Shown in pieces: positions 36,669 through 48,079 of a stretch of DNA of 64,000 nucleotides. Source of the stretch: Spinacia oleracea. Taxonomy: Eukaryota > Streptophyta > Magnoliopsida > Caryophyllales > Amaranthaceae. The stretch lies in the NCBI RefSeq assembly GCF_020520425.1, contig NC_079487.1, positions 130,346,385-130,410,384 of the forward strand, read 5' to 3'. Both the position numbers and the translations under genes were made by a program. Positions within the stretch are counted from its first letter, which is position 1. The number at the start of each line of letters is the position of its first letter. The notes under the pieces are model-generated. The model did no database searches, was not told the origin of the DNA, and saw only the letters and a list, made by a program, of their open reading frames with translations.

Positions 36669-39600
36669 TCATCTCAAGTAATATTGCCAAACTACAGCAA
36701 TTAAAACCATCAATCCAACCTTCATAATAAGCTTGGAATTAGTTTTTGATGAAGATGGGGCTGAGGGATTCGGATGCTGCTCCAATGGTCTTCCCCTCAC
36801 TCTGGCAAACAACTTCTGTAACTGCTGACGGAGCTTGCCACTCTTCCTCTTGGCTGTGATCCAGATTCAGAAATAGAAGGGGAATTCGTTAGTAGTAAGA
36901 CAGGAAAAGCTAATTCAGCATTCTTCAGCAGTTTAAGCTTCTCCATTGAAGATCATGCTTTAGCACTAACTAATATCTGAAATTTTGTAAACTACCATAG
37001 TATCTGGAGCATAACGAAAAAGTAATCATACAAATCTTGGATAAAAGAAGTTTTTTATTGCAGGCTTAGATTCATATTTCTTGCTTTATAGAGGAGTTTG
37101 CAAGACTTGACACGGAAAAAAATTATCACATATTGATCAGATAAGAAGAAGAATCAATGTTTCCATTTTCCTAGTTACATTTGTGATTTTGAGGTAATAG
37201 AGGAAACCACAGGAAGGAGAAAGCGGGATTTCCATTTCCCCGTCAGGAAGCGGAGATGGAATGATCCTACATCCTCTGTGACTCGATTTAGGGGAAGTGA
37301 AATCACTGAAATGAGAATGATCACAGATTTTGAACATAATATAACAAGATGGTTTCATCAAGCCACGAGCAGAACTAACCAAGACCATGAAAGATATATC
37401 AAGATTCATTCTCAAATCATATAAGGCATTAGAAAGTTCAAATATACGCGAAGAGCCATTGTCCAGGGTACTAGAAAGTTCAGATTTTTCTTCCTGCTAG
37501 CTGACAAGAGTCACAAGATGGGCATATTTTAGAAGGCAAATAAAAAGTTTTGCCGCCTTGAGGATGTTATTAACTATTTCTTCTCATGGCATATTTCAAC
37601 TTATGATCAGCCTGACACCATTATGACGGCAGTCCAGACTAAAAGGAGGAAGCCAAAGAGAAATTGATAATCCTTAATCACAGACAAATTGAAAATCTCA
37701 GGCTGTTGCAGATTTACTACAACTGAAATTTATTTGTCAGATTAATACATGGACTGCTCTTTTCTTCATTTTTCTTTTCTGGGAGAAGGGAGGGGGGATT
37801 AATTTTATATCATGGAAAACAGTACTGAAGAAAAAAAATTAGTAATGCCTTTCAAGTAACTATATATTTACCTCTTTCTTCCAACCGTCTTTCCTCCTCG
37901 TCAACCCGCCTTCTAAGTACATTGAGCAGTGACCCGAAATATAAAGCAAACACTGTACAAGTAATTGTGATAACATTGTAAGGCATACTGAAGTCTGGAG
38001 TCGTTAGCGGCACGAGCAACACTTCTGTATAAGCCAAGGCAGGACTTCTTTTCTGCAGTCAAAGGAAACCATCAGATAAGCAAATAATTGAACCAAGTGA
38101 GAGAAGAGAGTACTAAAATGTATCGGACTACCTTCAATCTTGATAATATAGGGGACAAACTTGAATCTTCAGCAAAGCTTATACTTGAATGGAAATCAGG
38201 AAAACTGATCAAAGCTGAAGGGATGTCGAAGCCTTGATTTGCATCTGGTGGGTATTCATCTATGTGCAGGAATCCCTGAAGCCAATGAATAATATCATGA
38301 AGTAAGTCAAGTAAAAAAAAAATATATATATATCATGTAAGAAAAACCTCAGATGCCTAGAAAATTTACTATGCACATGGCACACTCCAGTAACCTCTCT
38401 TAAGACAAATGCCTAGAAAAACTGACTTTTTGTCACGATCCACATATGGGGTCAGCATAACAGAAGTTAAAGCAAAAGTATAATGCTCCCTTAAACGAAG
38501 AAACACATCAATGGTAGTTTCATTGGTCTGTAACTATGTCACAGAAACAACAGGTGAAACACTAGCAAGTTTATGAATTATGATAGAGGCCCATGAACAA
38601 CCTCCATCACTAAATTATTACACGAGGCAAGTTGAAATTATTGAAAATCCTATCTATATATGTGTGTACATGCGGATAGTAGTCACTAAGCTTAGGTAGG
38701 GTGGATCATAGAGTGACTACTTCAAAGCATCTCCATTAGACGCCTCATTGTATCCCATCTCGTCATCTATTGTGAAAGAGAACATATGGCATCAGCTCAT
38801 CACAATAGACGGTGAATGCTGCTAATTTAAGTGGTGGACATTTATCAGCCCGTGAAGATGAAACCTTCAGAGAGCTTTTGAGGTCATCAATGAGGAAAAC
38901 ACACTCAATTCAGAGATGCAAATGCAATTCAAAGAATTTTCAATAAAATAGACTTCAAAGTTCTATATGAAGTGTCATCAAGAGTCAAGACACCAAGTTC
39001 AGCATTTGAACGAACTGGTTCTAGCCATGGCAAGTCCACCGAAGGTCATGCTACTTGGACAATTCTACAACTACTTTTTATAGACAAGCAGTAAACGCAA
39101 TAACAAGCGGTATTCATTAGGCCAATTTTAAGAAAATCCATCCTCAACTGGACAACAGATTATAAAAAGGCATTTACCTATCACAGCTTTCACCCTTCCA
39201 ACAATGTATCTCTAGAGGAAGAAACCACTCTTGTTTTGATGTCATACAGAGAGATACATGTACAAGCTAAGCACACTCCTTTTAGGATTCCATGCACTTT
39301 TCTTGATTCATGTAGATTCTGATGACATCCACTAAAATAAATTGAGTGAAAACCCATGTGAACTCTATTCAACTGACACAAAGGCGATAGACTAACATAA
39401 AGAAAAGACATTTCAGGCCTACCTTATCAAAGTCCAGAGAAAGCTCGGCTGACTTCATACTGCAGGGAAATGCCAAGGCAAGCTCCAATGCTCCAGGAGA
39501 AACCTTGTCTTCAGAAGGAGATACTCGCATCTTCCTGGTGACGTTTGCAGCAGGTTGAACTTGACCATTAATGTATATACGTAATGTATGATAATAAACC

Positions 39601-42084
39601 TTAACATACCAAGGGACAACTTGAAAAACATTGATATGCAAGTTGCACTTTTCCCCATAAGCACCAGTACCCACCAAACTCTGATGATGATTAATAGATT
39701 TCAGTGAGATAACTATAGCACCCCTTTCATTACCACTTCCCATCAAGAATCTATTAGCAAGTAATGGTGCTTGAGAACAAGACCAAGCTACAGGAAGTTT
39801 CCAAGTTAGTACTAAATCAAATGGTTTAGCATCAACATATTTCTCGATAACAAACACATACAGAATAGATGACTCCACATCATTTAAGTTATCAACTTCT
39901 CTAATCATTTTCTCAGGGGAAGGTGACAATTCAAACGCTGGATTAGTGATGGAAATATCAGAAGTTGCAAAATCAGGGCGAAATCCTTTCTTTTTCATTT
40001 CAGAGACTAGGCCTCTGTCAAGTTGAAGGTACACATTGCTAGATTTGGCAAGAATACATTTTTTGTTGATTTCCCTTCCAAATATTGTTCTTAAGGACCA
40101 ACTTGGTTGCATTGCAGAACCAGTGCTATAACTCGTTGCCCATCTTTGAGTAGAAGGCTGTAGAACAACAGTAAGGGTTTGTTCAAGTTCAATTTCTGAA
40201 TCAACGCTATTCGAACCAAAGCCACTAGAAACCAAGTGCAGCCTCTGAGAATGGTAAAATCCACGATATATAGATGGTCTATCCATTAGTTCAGCAAGGC
40301 CAGCCTTATCTCGACATGGAAGCAACTTTAGCCATGGAGTCAGGTTCTCTGTGCAAACGGCTTCACGGGGCAATGTACCATACCTCAAACTGCCTGAATA
40401 TGCCCGAAATCCCCAGTCAGGCGCAGAATATGTAGTTGAAGACTCAAGGAAGTTGATCGAAGAACAAAATAGACCCGAAAGAGTGTGAGTTAAATTCTTC
40501 CATAAAGCATCGACCTGAGATGGTGGTGCGTCAAAAACTGCCCATAACTCTACTCCTGGAGGCTTTGCATTACTACTTGAAATAGGATCAAATCCACCCC
40601 AGCGTTCATAGTTCCAGCGACCCTGGGTGAAAGACAGCTCCATTTCCTTGACATGAAATTTATGGACCTGATTAAAGCAGCAAAGTTGTATCACTCAACA
40701 TATCTTGACCAACCAACAGATTCTATGGAAAAGACGGATCTTAACAGTTTGAGATAATTCCAAAGAATATCAAAGCAGAAAGCTCAATCTTTTCAAAACA
40801 CTATAAGCAATGCGAACATAACAATACCTTTTATATAACATGAAAAAAAGGTGAAATTATGCAAACAAAAATTATCTTAGTCAGTGAATTATTCCTTGGC
40901 ACCAACCATTATATTATAATAGAATGAAGGAAAGCCCAAACCACAACATTCTTAGAGAGAGGGAGAGGGCAAGGGCTCAGACATAATAATCATAATATTT
41001 TATGGATTAGCAATGTCAATGCCATAGTTGCATCTGAACATACAACGCTTAATCTGAATCACATTAGTAAACTATCCAACAAATTACTAGTAGTCGAAGC
41101 AATTTAAGATGCTCGGCATCTCCAAGCCACAGTTATGCACTACTTCATTGATTTTGAGTAAGTCAATTATACACTTCTTACAAGCAACCATAGATTAATA
41201 AATGGAATAGGAACCTGTATCTAGTGAATCCCTTGAGTATACGAGAACAGATAAGGTATACAAGTATTGGTGTGTATTGGATGTACTGCCTTCAGTCAAT
41301 ATCAGCTCAGGGAAAAGAACCTCCAAATATCCAATAGATTTCAAAAGCTACAGACACATTAGTACATTACCAACCATTCCAAACATGGAAAGGAAACAAT
41401 CCTCATATAATGGATAAAAACCGTCACACGTTTTCGCATTCGGCGATTATATGTCTTCTACATAGACAATCATTTGCGTATATCACAGTTGAGCTTATTG
41501 TAGTAAATTTTACCAACAGTAGAATTCTACATATGGAAAAGGCAGAAATTATTTCTCTATTTCAATGGACCAACTCAGAAATAGCAACCAATTTCACTAT
41601 CAGCATTCAGCAATATAGCAAAAGCAAATAACAATTAGCAAATTTCCAATTTCAATAAGCAACTACAGTTAATTCAATCATTTGTCAAAAAACCAGCACT
41701 AATCAACATAATAATTGACTTAGCAAAATTCATCTTCCAAAACCTAAAAATGTCATACACAAAAAATAAAATAAAAATAAAAGGTCTTCGGAAATCATTA
41801 AATTTGAAGAAGATGATTAAAGAAGAACATACAAGCTGATAAATAGCCTTAGGAAAGAGGTGGAGATGAAATCCGCCATTGTAGGAGAAGAAATTAGCTT
41901 TCGAATCGAAGTGAAAATGAGCTAGAACTTTCCGATCGGGCAGAGGTTTGAGTAGCAGTTCTTCGTTGAACTCCTCCTTTTGTGATTCTTCTTCAATGGT
42001 GGCGAATAGGACGGAGGGGAAGATGAAGCAGCATAGTATTAGGAGAGAGAGAATCCAATTTGGCTTCGCCATTGATGGATTCAT
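36669..42084 (-). CDS. PIGT: GPI transamidase subunit PIG-T / Gpi16, 668 aa
   Basis: Five minus-strand exons: 42084-41833, 40667-39423, 38275-38132, 38052-37872 and 36853-36669. They total 2,007 nt with consistent phases. The N-terminus has a signal peptide ([19 protein letters not shown]). Then come family motifs: [73 protein letters not shown], and the cysteine region [21 protein letters not shown] hydrophobic segment sits at about residues 571-592 ([20 protein letters not shown]) followed by a charged [10 protein letters not shown] stretch, and a second at the extreme C-terminus ([11 protein letters not shown]). PIG-T is the core ER-luminal scaffold of the complex that attaches GPI anchors to proteins; a conserved cysteine forms a disulfide with the PIG-K catalytic subunit. 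The single 1.2-kb exon 2 carries most of the luminal domain. The start MNPSMAK is used; an ATG four codons on is also possible. Confidence 0.94.
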
Positions 42085-42334
42085 ATTAAGTGCTGTTAAA
42101 TGCAGGAGAGTGAGTGTTTGCGGAGGAAGAAGACGACGCCGATGAAGCCATCGAAGTTGAGTCTGCTGCGATCCGTCAAAAAAACGGGGGTTTTTTATTT
42201 TTATTTTTTATTTTTGGTTTCAGAATTACTCCGTACTACGGAGTAGTGGAGTGCTGACTATGGTTTTTTTTTTTCCCAAAAATATTTTTTTAGCCACTGG
42301 AGCAGATATATAAATATAAATCTTTAAACAAATA

Positions 42335-42617
42335 CTCCCTCCGTATTTATTTAAGAGATACACTTGGCCGGACACGGGCATTAAGAAAAAGAATTGAATG
42401 AAATAAAGTAATAAAACAAGTGGGGTTGAGTAGATATTTTAATAAGAAAAACAAGTGGGGACCATGTCATTTGAGAGAGTGGGAGGTGGGAGTGGGGTGT
42501 AGATATATTATTTAATTAGATGGTGGGGTTGCTAAGTTACTAAAAATGGCAAGTGTATCTCTTAAATAAATACGGCCGGAAAAGACAAGTGTATCTCTTA
42601 AATAAATACAGAGGGAG
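42335..42617. mobile_element. Stowaway MITE with a doubled right terminus
   Basis: The left end ctccctccgtatttatttaa continues gagatacacttg. The right end aagtgtatctcttaaataaa is present twice in tandem, starting at 42551 and 42587 (36 bp apart), and finishes cagagggag. TA flanks are at 42333-42334 and 42618-42619. Lies immediately upstream of PIG-T. Confidence 0.78.
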
Positions 42618-42976
42618 TATCAAAGTGAACTAGGGTGTTTATAACACAAAAAAAAAATGAAGAGGGTTTAAAAATCACTTAATTCATATTCTAATTAAAA
42701 TCCGAATTTTTAAATAAAAAATACTTTTTAAATAGAAAAAGTTAATTTTGTAAAAAATCACGTGAAGCAAATGGATACAAACGATGTAGTACAGTTCAAG
42801 AATCAAGATGAAGCTACAATGCCCTAAATCATGGATAATGATAGCTACTCAAAAGCCGAGATGATAACATTGTGAACGATAATCATTGTACTTTTTAATT
42901 TTTTGGCATTGTTGATTGCAACTTGTTTTAAAATACTTTGTGGAATGTGAAAATATTGATCGATTTGATCAAGCTA

Positions 42977-43399
42977 CCAGTTCTCTTCTCGGTCAGCAAT
43001 GTTTATGGCCAAATATGGTGGTTTTGCTTTTTTTTATTAATTGTCGTTATGTAATTCTGATACTATTTAATTTTGATGTATATGTTGAAGCTTTTTTTGT
43101 TTTTTACTTTTTCTTGTAACTAATGTAACTACGTCTTTATTTTTTGTTTTCTTTATTTTTAATTTTGTTTTCTTTATTTTTTAATTTTTAAAATATTAAT
43201 TAATTCTAAAAAATAAAAAATAAAGAAAACAAAAAATAAATACGGAGTTACATCAGTTACAAGAAAAAGTAAAAAAACAAAAAAAGCTTCAACATATTCA
43301 TCCAAATTAAATAATATCAGAATTACATATCGACAATTAATTAAAAAAGCAAAACCACCATATTTGGCAAGAAACAATGCTGACCGAGAAGAGAACTGG
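42977..43399. repeat. Large palindrome, arms about 200 bp
   Basis: The left arm begins ccagttctcttctcggtcag and the right arm ends ctgaccgagaagagaactgg. Intermediate phrases mirror each other: ccaaatatggtggttttgc against gcaaaaccaccatatttgg, and gttgaagctttttttg against caaaaaaagcttcaac. The centre is near 43188, in a TTTAT/AATAAA-rich stretch. Paired open frames on opposite strands in the arms are mirror images and are not genes. Confidence 0.85.
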
Positions 43400-43960
43400 G
43401 CATGACTGCTTGCCTAGTCAGACACCTGTTGACACAAAGGCCAAACTTGGCGTAGCATCTGGCCTCTATTGCGATGATCCTACCCAATATTGTAAGCTCA
43501 TTGGCGCCTTGCAGTACCTTATTTTCACAAGATCAGATATCTCATATGCAGTTCAACAAGTATGCTTACACATGCACGATCCAAAAGTTGACCATATGAA
43601 TGCTTTGAAACGCATTGTCAGATAAGTTAAAGGTACTATTGGTTTTGGTCTCCATATAAATCATCCATTGCTTCTCTTGTCTCTTATACAAATGCAGATT
43701 GGGGCGGGTGTCCAGACACTCCACGCTCCACATCCGGTTACTGTATTTTTCTTGGAGATAATTTACTCTCATGGACTCATGGTCATCTAAACGGCAACCA
43801 ACTATGTCTAAGTCGAGTGCCGAGGCCGAATACCGGGGAGTGGCTAATGTAGTCTTAGAGTCCTGTTGGCTACCAAACCTTCTTTTGGAGCTCTGTTGTC
43901 CCATCCGAAAAGCTACATTGGTTTATTGTGATAATGTTATTGCTGACGACTAGCATGTTA
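43400..43960 (+). mobile_element. Ty1-copia remnant (reverse transcriptase C-terminus to RNase H)
   Basis: Translation shows copia-type phrases such as KLIGALQYLIFTRSDISYAV and LGVASGLYCDDPTQ, with later RNase H motifs (AEAEYR) in another frame. It is a broken fossil with several interruptions, lacking gag, integrase and LTRs. It abuts the right arm of the palindrome. Likely old given its decay. Confidence 0.85.
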
Positions 43961-44399
43961 ATAAAAAGGTTATAAAGGAATTAATATAATGTTTTATTAA
44001 ATGTTTTTACATTATTCTATTCTCCTTGTGTTATTAACTAAAATGAGTTGAAACGAATTTACGTTGCTAGAATAGTTCGTTACCGAGTCTTTGGCTCACG
44101 ATTTTGTTTTCTGTTTTAGGTACTGTTGGGGACAATGGAAACAAGTAGTGGCGAGGATTTCAATTTTTTAACGTTCACCTAGTTAATGTTTTAATATTGT
44201 AATAGTTTAAGTAAAGACTTTAGTAAGCTATGTACTTTTATTTTGAAAATAAAAAGGATTATTATGTTAATTTGGAGATATAATAACTTAAATTATGATG
44301 GTTGCCTTGTAATTCCCAAGAGGGAGTTACGACGGTAATGTCCCGACCGAATTAGGTAAATTCCGCTGCTTACTTCCTTGAATTAGAGGTCGGGGCGTT

Positions 44400-45380
44400 A
44401 CATCTATACAAAGCAGTTTTGATCTGGACATGATCTGTACAGACAAGTTCTGATTTGGACATGATCTGGACATATCGGTTTTGATCAGAATAGATCGATT
44501 CAAATTTGGACATGATATGGGTTTTGATATGGACATGATCTTGACAAATCAGTACAAATTTAGACATGATCTAGATAAATCTATCTAAATATATGGGTTC
44601 TGATCTACACGTATGAGTTATAATCTGGACATATCGATTTTGATATGGACATGATCTGTTTGTATCAATTCTGATCTGGACATGATCTATACAGATCAAT
44701 ACTGACCTGGACATGATTTGTACATATCACTTATGATCTGGACATGATTTTTACAGATCAGTTCTGATCTGGACATAATTTGTACAAATCAGTTCTGATC
44801 TGGACATGATCTATACAGATCAATTCTGATCTGCACACAATCTATACAGACCAGTTCTGATCTGGACATGATCTGTACAGATCAGTTCTAATCTGGACAT
44901 GGTTTGTACAAATCAATTCTGATCTAGTCATGATCTTTACAGACCAATTCTGATCTGGCCATGATCTGTACAAATCAAATCTGATATGGACATGATCTTT
45001 GCAGATCAACTCTGATCTGAACATAATATGTACATAATCAATATCTAGACCAATTATAATTTGGACATATCGATTCTGATCTGGACATGATCTGTATAAA
45101 TCGATTTTGATCTGAACATATTGGTTATGTAAGGACCGGACATGATTTATAAGGATCGGCTATGATGTAGACAAGATCTTTGCAGATTTGAACATGATCT
45201 GGACATGATCTGTATAGATCAGTTTTGATCTGGATATTATTTGATCATACCGGTTCTGGCCTGGATATATAATGGTTCTGATATATAAAAATTAGTTCTG
45301 ATATGGACATGACCTGATCATATCGTTTCTGATCTGGACTTAATGATTTTAATTTGGACATGTTGAATTTGAATGTTTTA
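44400..45380. repeat. 31-bp minisatellite, about 30 degenerate copies
   Basis: The unit is approximately ttctgatctggacatgatc followed by tgtacagatcag. Copies vary by substitutions and short indels, and the ends of the array are more diverged than the middle (44750-45000). The consensus contains TGATCTGTACAGATCA, a perfect 16-bp palindrome. Minus-strand frames through the array give repetitive peptides and are not regarded as genes. Confidence 0.85.
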
Positions 45381-45505
45381 TCAATGTTCTTTTATGTCTT
45401 AAATAATACGGAGTAGATTTTAATTGCACCGACAACAACATTCTTTTTTATTAATGAAATAATAGTAATGAAATAATTATAATAACAATGATATAAATAT
45501 ATACC

Positions 45506-45579
<74 letters not shown>
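45506..45579. repeat. AAT trinucleotide microsatellite
   Basis: About 24 uninterrupted repeats of AAT. Poly-isoleucine and poly-tyrosine frames on the minus strand are artefacts of it. Confidence 0.95.
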
Positions 45580-45580
<1 letters not shown>

Positions 45581-45699
45581 CATGATATGGTCTTATATGA
45601 TCTGATCTGAACTTATTTTTAATGATCTGATTTGGTCTAGTATGATCTGATCTGATTAAATTTGAAATAAGTAATAAGGTCATGAAATAAGGTGAACTA

Positions 45700-45857
45700 A
45701 ACAGGGCCTAAATGTGGGGACCACAAAAAAGAGAGAACTATTAATATAATTGAAAGTGGGGACCAAAACATGTCAAAAAAAAAGAAAGTGTATCTCTTTT
45801 TAAAATACGGTTATTTAAGGAAAGTGTATCTCTTTTTAAAATACAGAGTGAATACTA
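45700..45857. mobile_element. Truncated relative of the 42335 Stowaway element
   Basis: aaagtgtatctctttttaaa occurs twice, 36 bp apart (45785 and 45821), followed by atacagagtg. The upstream phrase gtggggacca also matches the 42335 element. A left terminus is not evident, so only the right part remains. Confidence 0.6.
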
Positions 45858-45929
45858 AGGTTAATGTTAATAGTTTGAGGCATAACCTAAATACATAAGA
45901 TTATAAGGGCCTAAGCCACAAAGTGAGGG

Positions 45930-46740
45930 AGAGAACTGTGGGCTTTGCCTACGCGTAAACCGTGCTTCAATACTCCCCCTCAAGTTGGAGTGTGTTAATC
46001 TTTAACACCCAACTTGGACACGATAAATGCGAATTGAGAGCCACCCAATACTTTGGTGAAAATATCCAAGTTGGTGCATTGTACGCACATGAGAAGTGGC
46101 GATTACTCCGAATGTTAGAAGCCCTCACGACAAAGTGTCAATCAATCTCGATATGCTTCGTGCGCTCATGAAAGACCGGGTTAGCTTCAATATGTAGGGC
46201 AGCTTGGTTGTCACAGTAGAGACGCACAAGTTGAGTATGAAACACACCAAGGGCTGCAAGAAAGCTACGTAGCCATTTAATCTCCGCACAAGTGAAGGCC
46301 ATCGATTGGTATTCGGCCTCCACAAACGATCTGGACACAATTGTTTGCTTTTCGTTTTCCATGAGATAGGTGAAGAACCGAGAGTAATGAAGAACCAAGA
46401 AACCGATCGTCTAGAAATGGGCAGCTTGCCCAATCAGAGTCACAAAATGCGTATAGCCGAAGATCACAATCAACCCAAGGGAAAAGACCCTGACCTGGCC
46501 TACCCTTCAAGTATCCGAGCACCCTAAGAGCAGCATCATAATGATCACGACAAGGTGCTTGCATAAATTGAGAAAGTAGATTTACCGGATAGGAAATATC
46601 GAGCCGAGTTAGCGTAAGATAAATGAGTCGGCCAATAACGTGCCTGATCATCAAGGGGCGCACTCGTGGATGATGCAAGATGGCGATGTTGAGGTAGAGG
46701 TGTATCAACCAGTTTGGCACCAATTAAGTCCAAGTTCGTG
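45930..46740 (-). mobile_element. Ty1-copia remnant (RT end, RNase H, polypurine tract)
   Basis: On the minus strand: RT tail phrases (GRLIYLTLTRLDISYPVNLL, YLKGRPGQGLFP), RNase H phrases (VEAEYQSMAF, CDNQAALHI, ERTKHIEID), then a polypurine-like tract (ttgagggggagt, about 45972-45983) that should precede the 3' LTR. Broken, with a few interruptions; 5' parts absent. It differs in sequence from the 43400 remnant, so it is a separate lineage. Confidence 0.85.
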
Positions 46741-46776
46741 TAAAATGTCGAAGGTGTACTTCCTTTGAGACATAAA

Positions 46777-47035
46777 GAGGAGGAAGTACAAATACATATC
46801 AGATATGTATGGAGAAATACATATCAGAACAAAAGACAAAATAGGAAAAAGGACAAAAAAAATATTAAATGGTACTTTTTTAAACACAAATGGTACTGTT
46901 TTTTTACAGAATGGTACTTTTTTTTTTTACAGAATGGTACTTTTTTTACATAAATGGTACTTCCTTTTTTGTCTTTTAGCTATTTGTCTTTTAGTTGATA
47001 TGTGTGTTTCCACACATATCGGATATGCGAAAAAA
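46777..47035. mobile_element. Small element with catatcagatatg ends, copy 1
   Basis: The left side has aatacatatcagatatgtat and the right side acacatatcggatatgcg, with gacaaaatag/gtcttttag words inward. The core repeats tggtactttttt several times. Related to the element at 49165-49458. Boundaries approximate. Confidence 0.5.
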
Positions 47036-48025
47036 CGAACATAAAGAGTCGTTGCATAGGCTATTATATCTTTTGTGTTGTCAATTAAGGATAAAAGTAC
47101 TCATGTTGATCGATGATATTAACGTGTTGTTTTCGAGGATGACGTCCGTACAATTGTTGGCTTGTTGCTGAGTACGTTAGTACTTATTTCTTTAACTCTT
47201 TATTAAAAGAAGTAAAACATAGGAAGGTTTTTGAGTGGCCACAATAAAATGGTAGCCACCACAATACAGTAAATTTGAACCCTTTAATAATGTTGACTTA
47301 TCTGAACCATAGGCTATGTTGACTTTGTATACTTAAAAAAAAAAAATTAAAAAAAATCCTCTCTTTATCACTTTTATGGTTCCTTACTAGAATAGAAAAG
47401 AAAAAACTAATCGCCGCCCATCCATTTTCAAACCATATACCGAACACTCCATTTTTTTTTTTTGGTATGGATGATGAACATATTTTTCTCATAGTCTTAT
47501 TTGGACTTGGCAATTCGTAACTTTTCATAAATTTGGTACGATTGCTTCTTAGGATAGATGATTGATGGTAATTATCTCCTATAAAATCAATTGCTGATAT
47601 GTATGAACTCAGTGTTGGGACATAAATTTCTTTCCAATTTGATTCTGGCAAGAACATAAGAATGGAATTGAAGAGACGTTTCAGAATATTCTTCATTTTT
47701 TTTTCAGAAACTGCTCTAGATCATGGATGAAAGGTTGGGTAACTTTAATGTATTTATTTTTATTGAAAAACTTTTTTGAATTAAATAATAAAATGATTTA
47801 TAGTAAATTAAAAGTCAGCAAATTAAAATCAATGGTTTAGATTAGCCAACTTTTATTTAATGGTCGAGATTTAGTGTATTGAAATGGCTACCATTTTAAC
47901 GTGGCTATTGTAAAACCATCCTAAAACATAAAATGATTTTAAAATATCACCACTTTTATTAATTCATAACTATTTTACATAACCACGCAGTACCTCAATA
48001 ACAACTAACTTCGATCACATGCAAG

Positions 48026-48050
48026 ACCATATATATATATATATATATAT
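48026..48050. repeat. AT dinucleotide microsatellite
   Basis: About 12 repeats of AT, 30 bp beyond the XTH stop codon, in its likely 3' UTR. Confidence 0.85.
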
Positions 48051-48079
48051 ACCACATTGCGAATACGTGAAATTTAGAA

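Noticed and set aside
44327-45024. Minus-strand repetitive peptides (CPDQNWSV-type)
   Set aside because: Produced by the 31-bp minisatellite; no start context, splice sites or known family.
45392-45683. Poly-isoleucine and poly-tyrosine frames
   Set aside because: Artefacts of the AAT microsatellite.
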